From Candidatus Nezhaarchaeota archaeon (GTDB lineage Archaea; Thermoproteota; Methanomethylicia; Nezhaarchaeales; WYZ-LMO8), in NCBI GenBank assembly GCA_030055465.1, contig JASFYF010000001.1, forward strand, positions 413,179 through 477,178: a stretch of DNA of 64,000 bases, in the 5' to 3' direction. This document shows, in pieces, positions 38,309-47,609 of the stretch (position 1 is its first letter; each line of letters opens with the position of its first letter). The notes under the pieces are model-generated. The model was not told where the DNA came from and made no database searches. It saw only the letters and a list, made by a program, of their open reading frames with translations. Both the position numbers and the translations under genes were made by a program.

Positions 38309-38392
38309 GCAGGCCTACGCCACAGGGTGTCTTAAGCGGGCTTGGCCGGCTTCCTAAGCCCTGCGCCTTTGACCTGACTCGGCCACCCCCGC
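38284..38392 (-). tRNA. tRNA-Leu(TAG) with about 24-nt intron at 37/38
   Basis: GCGGGGG/CCCCCGC; CAGGG-CTTAGG-[aagccggccaagcccgcttaagac]-A-CCCTG; long variable arm; TTCGAATC T-loop. Confidence 0.9.
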
Positions 38393-38426
38393 CCCTCCGG
38401 TTTTTATGTGAGTTTGGTATTTATTT

Positions 38427-39356
38427 TTGTTTTTAGCGTTGTTGTACTGGTGTTCCCGGTTGGAGGCTGTCGTTTCGAGGGGCCTGTGGAAGGTTTATGG
38501 AAGCGGCGTGGTTGCGTTGAAGGGCGTCTCCTTCAACGTTGAGCGCGGCAGGCTCGTCGCGCTTCTGGGGAGGAACGGCGCCGGCAAGACAACGTGGGTT
38601 AGGGTTGCCTCAACCCAGCTTCTCCCCACGAGGGGGACTGTTGAGGTGCTCGGGCTCGACGTTGTCTCTGAGCCTTGGATGATTAGGGAGCTGATCGCGA
38701 TGGTTCCCCAGGAGGGCTTCCCGCTTGAGATGCTCACGCCCTTCGAGTACGTGTACTCCTACCTTATGGTGAGGGGCTACGGAAGGAGTGAGGCTAGGGG
38801 CAGGGCCCGCGAGTACTTGGGGTTGCTGGAGCTTGAGCCCTACGCGGACACGATGATTGACGAGCTGTCCGGCGGGCTTAAGCGGAGGGTTATGGTTGCG
38901 GCGGTGATGGCCTCTGGGGCCGAGGTGCTCTTCCTGGACGAGCCCACAACCGGGCTTGACCCGGTGGCGAGGAGGGGGGTTTGGAGTGCCCTTAAAAAGG
39001 CTAAGGGGGCTGGCGGAACGATAATATTGACTACGCACTACATGGATGAGGCTGAGAGCCTAGCCGACGACGTCGTGGTGATCCACGAGGGCAGGGTTGT
39101 CTTCTCGGGCTCCATGAGCCAGGTTAGGGAGGGGCTTAAGGGGAAGGTGAGGGTTGAGGTGTACGGCGACGTGGACCCGTCGGGGTACGAGTGCCTAAAG
39201 GTTGGCGGCGCAACAATATTCTACGTTGAGGGGGGCGAGGCTGAGGAGGTGGCTGGGAGGGCCATTAAGAGGGGCTTCGAGGTGGCGGTTAAGCCGGCGA
39301 GCCTGGAGGACCTCTTCATGAGGGTTGTGGGTGGGGGAATTGAAGAGGGGGATTAG
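38427..39356 (+). CDS. ABC transporter ATP-binding protein (ABC-2/drug-resistance type)
   Basis: LLGRNGAGKTTWVR, LSGGLKRRVMVAAVMASGAEVLFLDEPTTGLDP. Confidence 0.95.
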   Translation: MFLALLYWCSRLEAVVSRGLWKVYGSGVVALKGVSFNVERGRLVALLGRNGAGKTTWVRVASTQLLPTRGTVEVLGLDVVSEPWMIRELIAMVPQEGFPLEMLTPFEYVYSYLMVRGYGRSEARGRAREYLGLLELEPYADTMIDELSGGLKRRVMVAAVMASGAEVLFLDEPTTGLDPVARRGVWSALKKAKGAGGTIILTTHYMDEAESLADDVVVIHEGRVVFSGSMSQVREGLKGKVRVEVYGDVDPSGYECLKVGGATIFYVEGGEAEEVAGRAIKRGFEVAVKPASLEDLFMRVVGGGIEEGD

Positions 39357-40092
39357 CAGGCAGCTTTCGGCGGTGCTGACCATAACGTGGATGAACGGGC
39401 TGCTCGCCCTCAGGAGAATGCCCTTATGGGTGGCCTCGTACCTGCTGACGCCGTTAAGCCTGCTCTTCTTCTTGGCGGTGTACGGGTACGGAGAGGCCGT
39501 GGACTACGCCATGGTTGGAGGGGCGGTGATGGTGGCCGCGAGCAACGGGGTGTCGGTGATGGGGGACGCCGCCTTCTACAGGATATACGCGAAGTACCAG
39601 GACCTCCTCGTGGCGACGCCCACGAGGCCCGTCAGCTACGTGCTCGGGCTTGCCCTCTCAATGCTCGTCTTCTCGGCTCCCGGCTTGGCGGTGTTCGTGT
39701 GCCTGATGTGGCTCCGCGGACTGCTTACGCCGCCCTTCTCGGCGGCCCTGGCGCTGTGCGTGGCCTCAACATGGGCGTCATCATCCTTCATCGGCTTCGC
39801 GATATCAACCTTATTCAGGCACCTTAGACACGTGTGGCCGCTCACCACGATAATGTCGATGCTCCTCGCAGTGCTTCCCCCAGTATACTACCCGGCTACC
39901 CTGCTCCCCCAGGACTACAGGTGGATCGGGGCCCTGGCGCCAACCGGGGCAGCAGCGATGATGCTCCACCACGCAGCCGGGCTGATAAACCTGGAGGCAC
40001 ACGTCCTAGCAGTCTCGGCAGCTTCGGTTGTATGCTACGTGCTGGGGTTCATGCTGCTCTCAACCTCAAGGATGAGGTGGAGGGAGAAGTAG
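39325..40092 (+). CDS. ABC-2 type transporter permease
   Basis: 255 aa multi-TM protein overlapping the ATPase gene; P-A-T-LLPQDYRWIGALAPTGAAAMMLHHAAGL. Confidence 0.88.
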   Translation: MWVGELKRGISRQLSAVLTITWMNGLLALRRMPLWVASYLLTPLSLLFFLAVYGYGEAVDYAMVGGAVMVAASNGVSVMGDAAFYRIYAKYQDLLVATPTRPVSYVLGLALSMLVFSAPGLAVFVCLMWLRGLLTPPFSAALALCVASTWASSSFIGFAISTLFRHLRHVWPLTTIMSMLLAVLPPVYYPATLLPQDYRWIGALAPTGAAAMMLHHAAGLINLEAHVLAVSAASVVCYVLGFMLLSTSRMRWREK

Positions 40093-40254
40093 AGGTTCGT
40101 GAAGGCCCTCAACGGCTTGCCCAGAGGGTTAGTTGAGAAAGCGATGCTCACAACATCAAAACCTTGATGTATGGCTGACCATCCTCTCTTAACCGCTACC
40201 CACCTGCTTCGCGAAGGCCCTCCAAGCCCCTCAGGGGCAAGCTGGGTTTAGGCG

Positions 40255-40623
40255 TTAAACACCTTCAACAACGTACTTGAATATCCTCGCTATGTAGGTG
40301 CCGTTCGTCGTCCTGTAGAACCAGGCGGGCTGGAAGGGGTCTTCGCCCTTCTTAGCCATCTCCACCGAGGTCCTCCAGCACTTCTCAAGAACCTTCCTGG
40401 TTATGACCCTTATGCTTCCCGTCGATACCAGCTTAACGAAGACCGCGTCCCCTTCAACCCAGGCCGTGAAGTTCGAGCGCCCGGCAGGCGAAGACAGCTC
40501 CACGGGCTTGGAGAATAGAGCCGATATCAGGGACCAGACGTCCTCGAAGTCCATGCCGGCTACCTTGGCCGCAACTTCCATAATAACCACAACAATTAAT
40601 AATAGTAATACCCTAAAGAGCAA
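40255..40623 (-). CDS. hypothetical protein with N-terminal TM/signal
   Basis: 122 aa; MLFRVLLLLIVVVIMEVAAKVAG. Confidence 0.5.
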   Translation of the reverse strand: MLFRVLLLLIVVVIMEVAAKVAGMDFEDVWSLISALFSKPVELSSPAGRSNFTAWVEGDAVFVKLVSTGSIRVITRKVLEKCWRTSVEMAKKGEDPFQPAWFYRTTNGTYIARIFKYVVEGV

Positions 40624-40829
40624 GGCGCCGCCTAAAGCGCCTTGGAGGCCTCATCCCCCGCGTGGACCGCCTCAACACAGCCGACGGCCTAGCGGAACCC
40701 CTTCAAGTTTTCAACGGGCCTTTAAACCTCATGTGAGGGGTCAAGCCCCAGCCCGCGGAACCACATCAAGATCCCCGCCACCAATAAGCCTCAAAAACGC
40801 TTTTATACTTCCAACTGAAGTGAAAGTTA

Positions 40830-40904
40830 GCCCCCGTAGTATAGTCCGGCCAAGTATAGCGGCCTCTCGAGCCGCAGACCCGGGTTCAAATCCCGGCGGG
40901 GGCA
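40830..40904 (+). tRNA. tRNA-Glu(CTC), intronless
   Basis: gcccccg/cgggggc; gcggc-ctctcga-gccgc; D-arm gtatagtccggccaagtata. Confidence 0.93.
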
Positions 40905-41167
40905 TAAAGCTGGGCTGAATGTTGCTTTGGCCTTGGAGAGTAGCATGGCCCCTGCGAGCTAAGGCTTCCTGGCGCGGGCCCGGCCCTTTGGCATTAATGC
41001 TTTGAGTCCATTGATCTTTATGCTCGCCTTTAATGTTTTATGCTCTCTGATGCAAGTCAATCGCGGTGACGAGCCCCTGCGAAGTCCCTGAAAGGGGGGT
41101 AGGCTTTTAAATGCACGGTCCAAGCTTGTTTGCGCATATGGATAGGTGTGCAATCTCAAAGTGTTTT

Positions 41168-42994
41168 TCACTGCCAGAGCTGTATTCGGAAGCCGTCGGA
41201 TCCGGCCAGTACGTGGAGGGTGCCGCCGCCTGGATCTGTGGAGCCGCGTTCAAAAATTAAAACCAACACGCTCCCCGGAGGGATGACGTTAACTTGAGGC
41301 TGAACCGTCTGGCTGTAAAGGCTGTAGTTATTGTCCTTTTTAACGTTAAACGTCGAAGTAAATATGGTCGTCAAAGAGCCGCTCGGGGTGTAAAAGCCCA
41401 AGGTTATCTTAAGGACCACGTCCTTCGAAGAGGCTCTAGCATACATTCTTATCGATATGTCCCCCAGATTAAGATACTTGCTGGGCGTGGTGCTTGACGT
41501 TCCGCTTTCGCTTGGGTGGCCGTGACTTATCGGCTGAATCTCCTTTTCTTTCCCACCTATACCAGGTGATATGGTAAATCTGCTACCAGTCACGTTCAGG
41601 TATAGGTACTGCCAATCGGCGTCCCTTGAAGGCCTGTAGACCGCCGTAACCGTCGCGCTTCCACATACTTTAAGGTTTGTAGCTGCGCTGCTGGGGTTAG
41701 TTACGATAACAGTGCCGTCGTGAATTGTCAGGTACCAATAGTAGAACTCGTAACCTAGGTTTGGCGTATACTTTAATTCCAGTATTCCGTTATATTCGGC
41801 TTTGTAGCCCAACACCGGTAAAGAGTGGTTTACCCCGTTTATCGTGATGATGCCTTGATCCTGCTGGGCCCCGTTTTCATCCCTGCTCCTGAAGTTTATG
41901 TAACATTCGCCGTAGTTCAGTTTGCTCGAATTGTAAAGCGCTGTTATGCTTGCCGAGCCGTAGCCGGTAGCCTGGAAGGTGTTGGGATTTTCTTCGAGAC
42001 CTACCAGTGGCTGTAGGGGCCCGCTCGTGCTAAAGCTAATGAAGCTGCCCCCTTCAGGCGCGTTGAAGCCCACGTTCACTACATTGCCCGGCAACAAGCA
42101 TAAGCTGCTAGGGGGATTGTAGGAGGTTCCGTTAACCATGAATGTGCCTTCGTTTACAATCCCAACTTTGCTCGTATCGTTGCTGAGCAGGGTTACCAGG
42201 CATGTCTTTAATTTTGCGCCCACGAGTATGCGGTCGCCGGGGGTTGAAACAATCAAGGTTACCGAGCTGAACGATTCATTAACATTGAAGCTCAGCCTGT
42301 AGGCCCCTCCGCCGAGGTACTCGAGCTTCATGCCTTGGGTGATTGGAGTTTCATCAACCTTGACTGTCAGGTCGCTTAGGGTTATGCCAGCTATCGGTGC
42401 TGTAACCCCGCTTCTCGCTTCTCCAACTACGAAGAGTATGTCCACCAGATGGGTTGCACCCTCAATGGTGATCTTGGACATGCCATCGGGAATCCTAAGT
42501 TGCACGCTCTTCGTTAAGAGAAGTGCCAGGTCGTTTAGGCCGTAGCCCGGGGCGCTTACGGTGAGGGTTGCGAATATACTGCTCAGGCCCTGGCTCAGGC
42601 CTTGCATTTCACCCCACTCGAGCTCCAAGCTCACGCTTCTGGGCCCCTTGCCTTTAACTTGGAGGCGCATCTCCAAGCCGAGCTCCCCGTGGGTTGCCAG
42701 CATTGCGTTTATCCAGCCCTCGATTACCTTCTCTCCTGCCTCCTCCGAGAGGGTTTTGTTCCCAGTTTCACTGTAAGTTTTGGTGGCTGCGGCCAGGGCG
42801 TTTGCGAGGCACCTCTCGAAGTCGCTTGTTATGCTCAGGATTGTCTCCTGCACGGGCTTATAGTCCAACGTTTGTCTGTTGAGGCCAACCTGACTTATGG
42901 ATAGAACTAGGGATAGGGTGAAGCCAGCTATGACTAGGGCCGATATAACTGCGAACTGGCCCCTCCGGCGGTTTGCATGTTGTTTCTTCCTCAT
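41168..42994 (-). CDS. large pilin-like/adhesin-like secreted protein (last gene of the pilus locus)
   Basis: 608 aa; N-terminal RRRGQFAVISALVIAGFTLSLVLSISQVGL; divergent InlB-B-repeat-like segment GYEFYYWYLTIHDGTVIVTNPSSAATNLKVCGSATVTAVY; beta-rich C-terminus. Confidence 0.7.
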   Translation of the reverse strand: MRKKQHANRRRGQFAVISALVIAGFTLSLVLSISQVGLNRQTLDYKPVQETILSITSDFERCLANALAAATKTYSETGNKTLSEEAGEKVIEGWINAMLATHGELGLEMRLQVKGKGPRSVSLELEWGEMQGLSQGLSSIFATLTVSAPGYGLNDLALLLTKSVQLRIPDGMSKITIEGATHLVDILFVVGEARSGVTAPIAGITLSDLTVKVDETPITQGMKLEYLGGGAYRLSFNVNESFSSVTLIVSTPGDRILVGAKLKTCLVTLLSNDTSKVGIVNEGTFMVNGTSYNPPSSLCLLPGNVVNVGFNAPEGGSFISFSTSGPLQPLVGLEENPNTFQATGYGSASITALYNSSKLNYGECYINFRSRDENGAQQDQGIITINGVNHSLPVLGYKAEYNGILELKYTPNLGYEFYYWYLTIHDGTVIVTNPSSAATNLKVCGSATVTAVYRPSRDADWQYLYLNVTGSRFTISPGIGGKEKEIQPISHGHPSESGTSSTTPSKYLNLGDISIRMYARASSKDVVLKITLGFYTPSGSLTTIFTSTFNVKKDNNYSLYSQTVQPQVNVIPPGSVLVLIFERGSTDPGGGTLHVLAGSDGFRIQLWQ

Positions 42995-43046
42995 CTGAGG
43001 GCACTGGAAGTATTATAGTCGCGCCATTATTTAAGGGTTTATAGGG

Positions 43047-43505
43047 TCAGGTTCCTTGGCCTGTCCGGGCCAGCTGCAGGGTGAGGCTGTAGATGTTGCC
43101 GCTCCTAGAGGTGTAAGTTACGGTTGCGGAGGCCACCTCGCCTGAGCCCTGCACTCTCCCTACTATACCGAGTAGTTTCTTGTTGCCGCTGACGTTGTAG
43201 ATCGCCAGCTGGAAGCTCACCCCCCGAGGTAGGATCTCCTGGAGGATGCCTCCAAGCTGCTCCAACCTCCCATTTTCGACTGTTTCCTCGATTGCTTTGG
43301 ACTCTGCTAGGCGGTGCAACGTGTTGTAGGCCAGCCTGTTGAGGTCGACGGCCTCCTGCCTGAAGGTGCTTTGGGATGAGAAGATCATGAAGAAGGACGC
43401 GGAGAACACGGTGAGTATAAGAATTAGGGCTATCACGGCCTCTATTATCCTGGCCTGCCCCCTACAGTTAACGGCTTCGGAGGCTTTCACCACGAGGTCC
43501 TCCAA
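43047..43505 (-). CDS. pilin-like membrane protein
   Basis: GQARIIEAVIALILILTVFSASFFMIFSSQSTFRQEAVDLNRLAYNTLHRLAESK. Confidence 0.7.
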   Translation of the reverse strand: MEDLVVKASEAVNCRGQARIIEAVIALILILTVFSASFFMIFSSQSTFRQEAVDLNRLAYNTLHRLAESKAIEETVENGRLEQLGGILQEILPRGVSFQLAIYNVSGNKKLLGIVGRVQGSGEVASATVTYTSRSGNIYSLTLQLARTGQGT

Positions 43506-44539
43506 ACCTGCAGCCTTAAGGTGTACATTGAGGGCCCTATCCTCACCGCCCTCTCCAGCGAGTAGGAGAGGGGCGGATACGCGTCGCTGGAGCCGTAGCT
43601 GTCGGGCACCTCCCTGCGGATCGCGGTAAATGGGTTTGCGGAGGCCACGGCCACGGCGTTGGGCTCCAAGAAGCCCATCCTGTACGCTTGGTAGCCGTCG
43701 ATTGTGCCGCTAGAGGTCAACGGCGTCTTCACAGCCTCTATCAGGTGCGAGCCGTTGGACACCCTGGCAACGAACACCTGGTACGCGTTGCCTCCAAGGG
43801 ATCCTCTGCTTAGAACGGTGTCCCCAAGCAGGAAGCCCCCCGAGCCTCCTTCAACGTGGGTCTTCACGACTTGGACTCCGTGGTACTCAGCGACCACAAC
43901 CAGGAGGAACGGCGACCCAACCCTGGGAAGCGTGCAAAAGCCGGAGGCGTTGGTCTTACACGTGTAGCATCCTTCTGGGGGGGCTTTAACTATGGTTTCG
44001 CCCTCCGCGTAGAATATCCTTGCGGTTATCGTTACGCCCGGGATTGGTTGATGGTACTCGGAGAAGGCGCTCACGGTGATCTCGCTGGAGCTTACTTGAA
44101 CGGTTACGTTGACCGCCGGCTTGAACTCGAGCTTGAAGCCGTAGTCCACCGTGAAGGTTCCCTGGGCGGTGCGGCCTCCGAGGCCTAGGAGCTCCAAGGC
44201 CCTTTGCGGGCTTACGCGGAGCGGCTCAGGCACGTCGCTCCTCAGCCTCTGAACCTTGTCTACGTCTAGTACGTACGCGTCCCTTGTGAACGATGCGTAG
44301 ACGGCGAGGCCGAAGGAGGTGAGGTTGCTGGCCTTCACGTTCGTGTTGCCGCCCCAGTCCGGCGGGCTCCCGGGGTTCAGGATCAGCTGGGTCATGATCT
44401 TCTGGGCGGCCATCTTCAGCTGGTCCACCTGAGACGCGTTCAGGGCCAGCTGGGGGGCCATACCGATTAGCATTACCGCCGCCACCAGCAGCGAGACGAT
44501 CACTGCGGCTGTGAACACGTACTCGTAGGTCTGCACCAT
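43487..44539 (-). CDS. pilus-locus membrane protein with extracellular beta domain
   Basis: MVQTYEYVFTAAVIVSLLVAAVMLIGMAPQLAL N-terminal TM; start overlaps the upstream TGA; ORF opens at 44608. Confidence 0.7.
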   Translation of the reverse strand: MVQTYEYVFTAAVIVSLLVAAVMLIGMAPQLALNASQVDQLKMAAQKIMTQLILNPGSPPDWGGNTNVKASNLTSFGLAVYASFTRDAYVLDVDKVQRLRSDVPEPLRVSPQRALELLGLGGRTAQGTFTVDYGFKLEFKPAVNVTVQVSSSEITVSAFSEYHQPIPGVTITARIFYAEGETIVKAPPEGCYTCKTNASGFCTLPRVGSPFLLVVVAEYHGVQVVKTHVEGGSGGFLLGDTVLSRGSLGGNAYQVFVARVSNGSHLIEAVKTPLTSSGTIDGYQAYRMGFLEPNAVAVASANPFTAIRREVPDSYGSSDAYPPLSYSLERAVRIGPSMYTLRLQVWRTSW

Positions 44540-45081
44540 CAACCACCCAGCCTGCCCAAGCCCGCATATAGCCTCTCCACTCCGTCTCGATAAACCTTCT
44601 CGCACCACACCACCGCGTTTGGGTCTCCGCCGTGCACCTCGCCTCTAACCTCGACGTCCACGTTTGAGAGCTGAACCTCGGATGGGTCCGTCACAACATA
44701 TACAGGCGTTGAGGCCGAGCTCAACGGCAACGGGGCCCTTGCGCTGAGGTCTCCCCTAATGACAAGCTTGGCCTCCACGTACCATACACCCTGGTCCTCC
44801 ACGAGCCTCACGATGTAGGCCTTCCCGGAGAGGTCTTCTGGCAGCCTTAAAGCCTTGGTTACGGTGCCCGTTGAGAGCACGCCGTAGGTGAACTCAGTTA
44901 GGCCTACCAGGTCAGCCACGCTGGCGGAGGCGTACTCAGCCACCTGGCTTAGCTGGGACTGCAGCACGTTGGCCTCAACGTAGCCGACGATTACCTGGTA
45001 GGCGAGGGCGACTGATACCGTGAGGAGTATAAGGGCGGCGGTCCCTATCACGTGCGTTATGGGTACGTGCATCTGGGCCAC
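44539..45081 (-). CDS. pilus-locus membrane protein
   Basis: HVIGTAALILLTVSVALAYQVIVGYVEANVLQSQLSQVAEYASASV. Confidence 0.7.
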   Translation of the reverse strand: MAQMHVPITHVIGTAALILLTVSVALAYQVIVGYVEANVLQSQLSQVAEYASASVADLVGLTEFTYGVLSTGTVTKALRLPEDLSGKAYIVRLVEDQGVWYVEAKLVIRGDLSARAPLPLSSASTPVYVVTDPSEVQLSNVDVEVRGEVHGGDPNAVVWCEKVYRDGVERLYAGLGRLGG

Positions 45082-45082
45082 C

Positions 45083-45859
45083 CTAGCCTATTGACACCTC
45101 TATCGCCACCTCGATGAGCCTGACCAGGGGCGTGCCCCCCGACCCGGATATGTAGATCTGCTCGCTCGCTCCGCCCACCTGAACTGTGAGGGTGCTTCCC
45201 GGCTTCACGGTGAGCGGGTGGGTGGAGTAGCCGGTATTCCTAACCGTTACTGTGCCCCCGGAGCCCTCTAGGGTTCCCGGCACCAGGCGTATCACGGTTA
45301 TGTCGGTGACGTTGTACGTGGTGTTGCCCAGGATGAGCCTGGTGTTCGATGTTACCTTAACCCTCATGTAGTCCAGGACTATCCAGGCTCCGTCCCGAGC
45401 TTCAACCCGGACGCAGCCGATGGAGCCCGTTGAGTCCACCACGAGCCTAGCTGGGTAGCCGAGCGCTTCGCCGTTCGGCGGGTGGAGCACCGCGTCGGCC
45501 GTCGGGGTCATGCTTCCACCCCTGTACTTGACGACGTAGAATCGCGTGGATTGGTTTGTTGGGTATAGAGTCTCCGACCCATTCATAATGGTGAGCTGGG
45601 GCGCCTCGTATATGCCTATTCCCCCGCTCCTCTGCCCCACCCTGAGGGAGCTCGCCGCCCCGGGCCTCATGGCTACGTCGGCTACGAGCTCGTTGAGGAG
45701 CAGCATGCCGGTCTTTGCCTGCTCGAACTCGGCGCTCTCCACTTGGACTGCGAGGAGGTTCGCGGCGAGGAACGAGGCCACCATCAACATGACGAGTAGG
45801 GTTGCGGTGACTATCACTGTTGATATTACCGGTGAGGCTCCAGCCCTGTTCATGGTCAT
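45083..45859 (-). CDS. type IV pilin-like protein
   Basis: MNRAGASPVISTVIVTATLLVMLMVASFLAANLLAVQVE class III signal-like N-terminus; upstream ORF extension to 46423 is out-of-frame overlap. Confidence 0.78.
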   Translation of the reverse strand: MTMNRAGASPVISTVIVTATLLVMLMVASFLAANLLAVQVESAEFEQAKTGMLLLNELVADVAMRPGAASSLRVGQRSGGIGIYEAPQLTIMNGSETLYPTNQSTRFYVVKYRGGSMTPTADAVLHPPNGEALGYPARLVVDSTGSIGCVRVEARDGAWIVLDYMRVKVTSNTRLILGNTTYNVTDITVIRLVPGTLEGSGGTVTVRNTGYSTHPLTVKPGSTLTVQVGGASEQIYISGSGGTPLVRLIEVAIEVSIG

Positions 45860-45861
45860 CC

Positions 45862-47598
45862 TTATCCCATCAGTATCTGTACCCCGTGCATGGCTATGAG
45901 TATTGCGAGCGCTATCGCCGTGAGCGCTATCGCGTGCTTGAAGCCGGCTGAGATGCTTCCCGAGCTTATCTTTCCTGTAAGTATCCCCGTAAGGTAGGAC
46001 TGGAACACCAGCGCGGGCATTATCAGCGTTATCAGCTGGGTTTGCGGTATCGCCTGCCTGCCTATTGAGAGCGCCGCGGAGGCCATGAAGTTCACGCAGA
46101 GTATCGTCGAGAAAACCATTAGGGCGGCGCCGACGTAGGGCATTAGCATGAGGGGCCTCAGCGCGGCCATCTTCTCCTTTTCGAGGGATGCCTGCATCTC
46201 CCCGTACCTCGCCATGGTCTCCAGGGTTTCGGGGCTTCCCCCACCAACGTCGGTTGCGTCCACGAGTATGTAGAGGTTTATGAGGGCGAACCAGGACGTT
46301 ATCTTCTTTTTGAGCGCCTCGTAGACTACCCTGAACGGCCTCCCCCACTTGATCTGCCTCGCCACCAGCTTTAGGTACCTGCTGAAGCTGCCGTAGGGCC
46401 TCGACGACAGCTGTATTATGCACGCCTCCGGCGAAGCCCCGGTCTTCCTGGCCTCGGTCATGTCCCTCAGGAAGTTGGTCACCTCGTTCGCCACGCTTCT
46501 ACCCCTCCTGGCGGTGTAGTGCTCGTGGGCCACAGCGGCTGGAATCGAGGCCGCTATGAGCGCTATGCCCAGGCCTATGGCCGGCTCAAACCCCATCTGT
46601 AGGTTGAGGGCAACCCTAATCCACGTGAGGAAGTCGGTGAAGGGCTTAACGAATGGTAGAAGCTTCATCTCCGGCGCGAGGTATGGAATGAACATTGTCG
46701 TGACCAGGAAGAGGAGGAGCGGCGTCGAGGCCGCGAAAACCTTGTGGGGGGCCGTCTCGTATATGGGCTCGCTGAAGCTGGAGAGGTCTGAGAGGTATAT
46801 GAATAGCATCGTCATCGCCGGTATCAGCACGTAGGCGTAGAGGATGAAGCTCTCCGAGCTGAAGCCGCCCTGCCAGTAGCTCCTGAACGCTATGGAGACC
46901 AGGTAGACTATCACTATGCCGAGGGTTGAGAGTATCGTTATGGCTATGTAAGACTCGAGCAGCATAGCCGCCCTCTCGCCGAAGGCCCTCAGCTTGGCCG
47001 CCAAGTCCCTGAACATCATCTCGGTCCTGGCCGTCAGGTAGTGTACGACGTCTCCGCCGGCCTTCAAGGTGTAGATGTAGCCCATCAGGAACTCCCTGTA
47101 CTCCTTCGATGGGGTTTGGGAGGCGGACCTCTCTATGGCCGCCACCGGGTCCATCCCCTTCAGGTGGGCGTCAACCTCTATCTGCTTGGCGGCCCTCGCC
47201 GTGTGAGGCAGGAGGTCGCAGCCCTTCAGCCTCCTGAAGCTCGCGTAGGGCGAGAGGCCGCCCGTAGCCATCACGCTTATGTAGGCGGCAGCGAACGGGG
47301 CCTCCATGTCCAGCTTCGCCGCCCTGTCCCGCGCCTTCACCCCCGGAAGCACGTAGCCGATGAGGAGCACGAGGACCGGGGCTACAAGCAGGTGGGGGAG
47401 GCGGAGCAGCATAGCCGCCACAACGGCTACTGCAAGTGCCACCAGCATTGATAGGCCGACCGAGGCCATATAGGCCTCCGGGTAGATCCTCATGCCGGCG
47501 GCCTCGAGGCTGTCCCTAAGCCTCGACGGCTTCTCCCCGTAGAGGAGGCGCATAAGGGCCCTCCCAAGCCACCCGAACTTCTCGTAGGCCAAACCCAC
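45862..47598 (-). CDS. type II/IV secretion system F-domain (TadC/FlaJ-like) membrane protein
   Basis: Two T2SSF-like modules (MEAPFAAAYISVMATGGLSPYASFRRLKGCD; EVTNFLRDMTEARKTGASPEACIIQLSSRPYGSFSRYLKLVARQIKWG). Confidence 0.9.
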   Translation of the reverse strand: MGLAYEKFGWLGRALMRLLYGEKPSRLRDSLEAAGMRIYPEAYMASVGLSMLVALAVAVVAAMLLRLPHLLVAPVLVLLIGYVLPGVKARDRAAKLDMEAPFAAAYISVMATGGLSPYASFRRLKGCDLLPHTARAAKQIEVDAHLKGMDPVAAIERSASQTPSKEYREFLMGYIYTLKAGGDVVHYLTARTEMMFRDLAAKLRAFGERAAMLLESYIAITILSTLGIVIVYLVSIAFRSYWQGGFSSESFILYAYVLIPAMTMLFIYLSDLSSFSEPIYETAPHKVFAASTPLLLFLVTTMFIPYLAPEMKLLPFVKPFTDFLTWIRVALNLQMGFEPAIGLGIALIAASIPAAVAHEHYTARRGRSVANEVTNFLRDMTEARKTGASPEACIIQLSSRPYGSFSRYLKLVARQIKWGRPFRVVYEALKKKITSWFALINLYILVDATDVGGGSPETLETMARYGEMQASLEKEKMAALRPLMLMPYVGAALMVFSTILCVNFMASAALSIGRQAIPQTQLITLIMPALVFQSYLTGILTGKISSGSISAGFKHAIALTAIALAILIAMHGVQILMG

Positions 47599-47609
47599 AA
47601 GGGACGTGG

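Noticed and set aside
38284-38310. Second copy of the tRNA-Leu 3' end marking the far boundary of an integrated element
   Set aside because: Scanned for gggattcgaacccac/ggttcgaatcccacc by eye; no second copy recognised in this window, so no element boundary is called.
45860-46423. N-terminal 188-aa extension of the 45083..46423 ORF and the first about 85 aa of 45862..47853
   Set aside because: Overlap upstream genes in another frame, low-complexity R/G/P-rich composition; internal starts with class III signal/TM fit much better.
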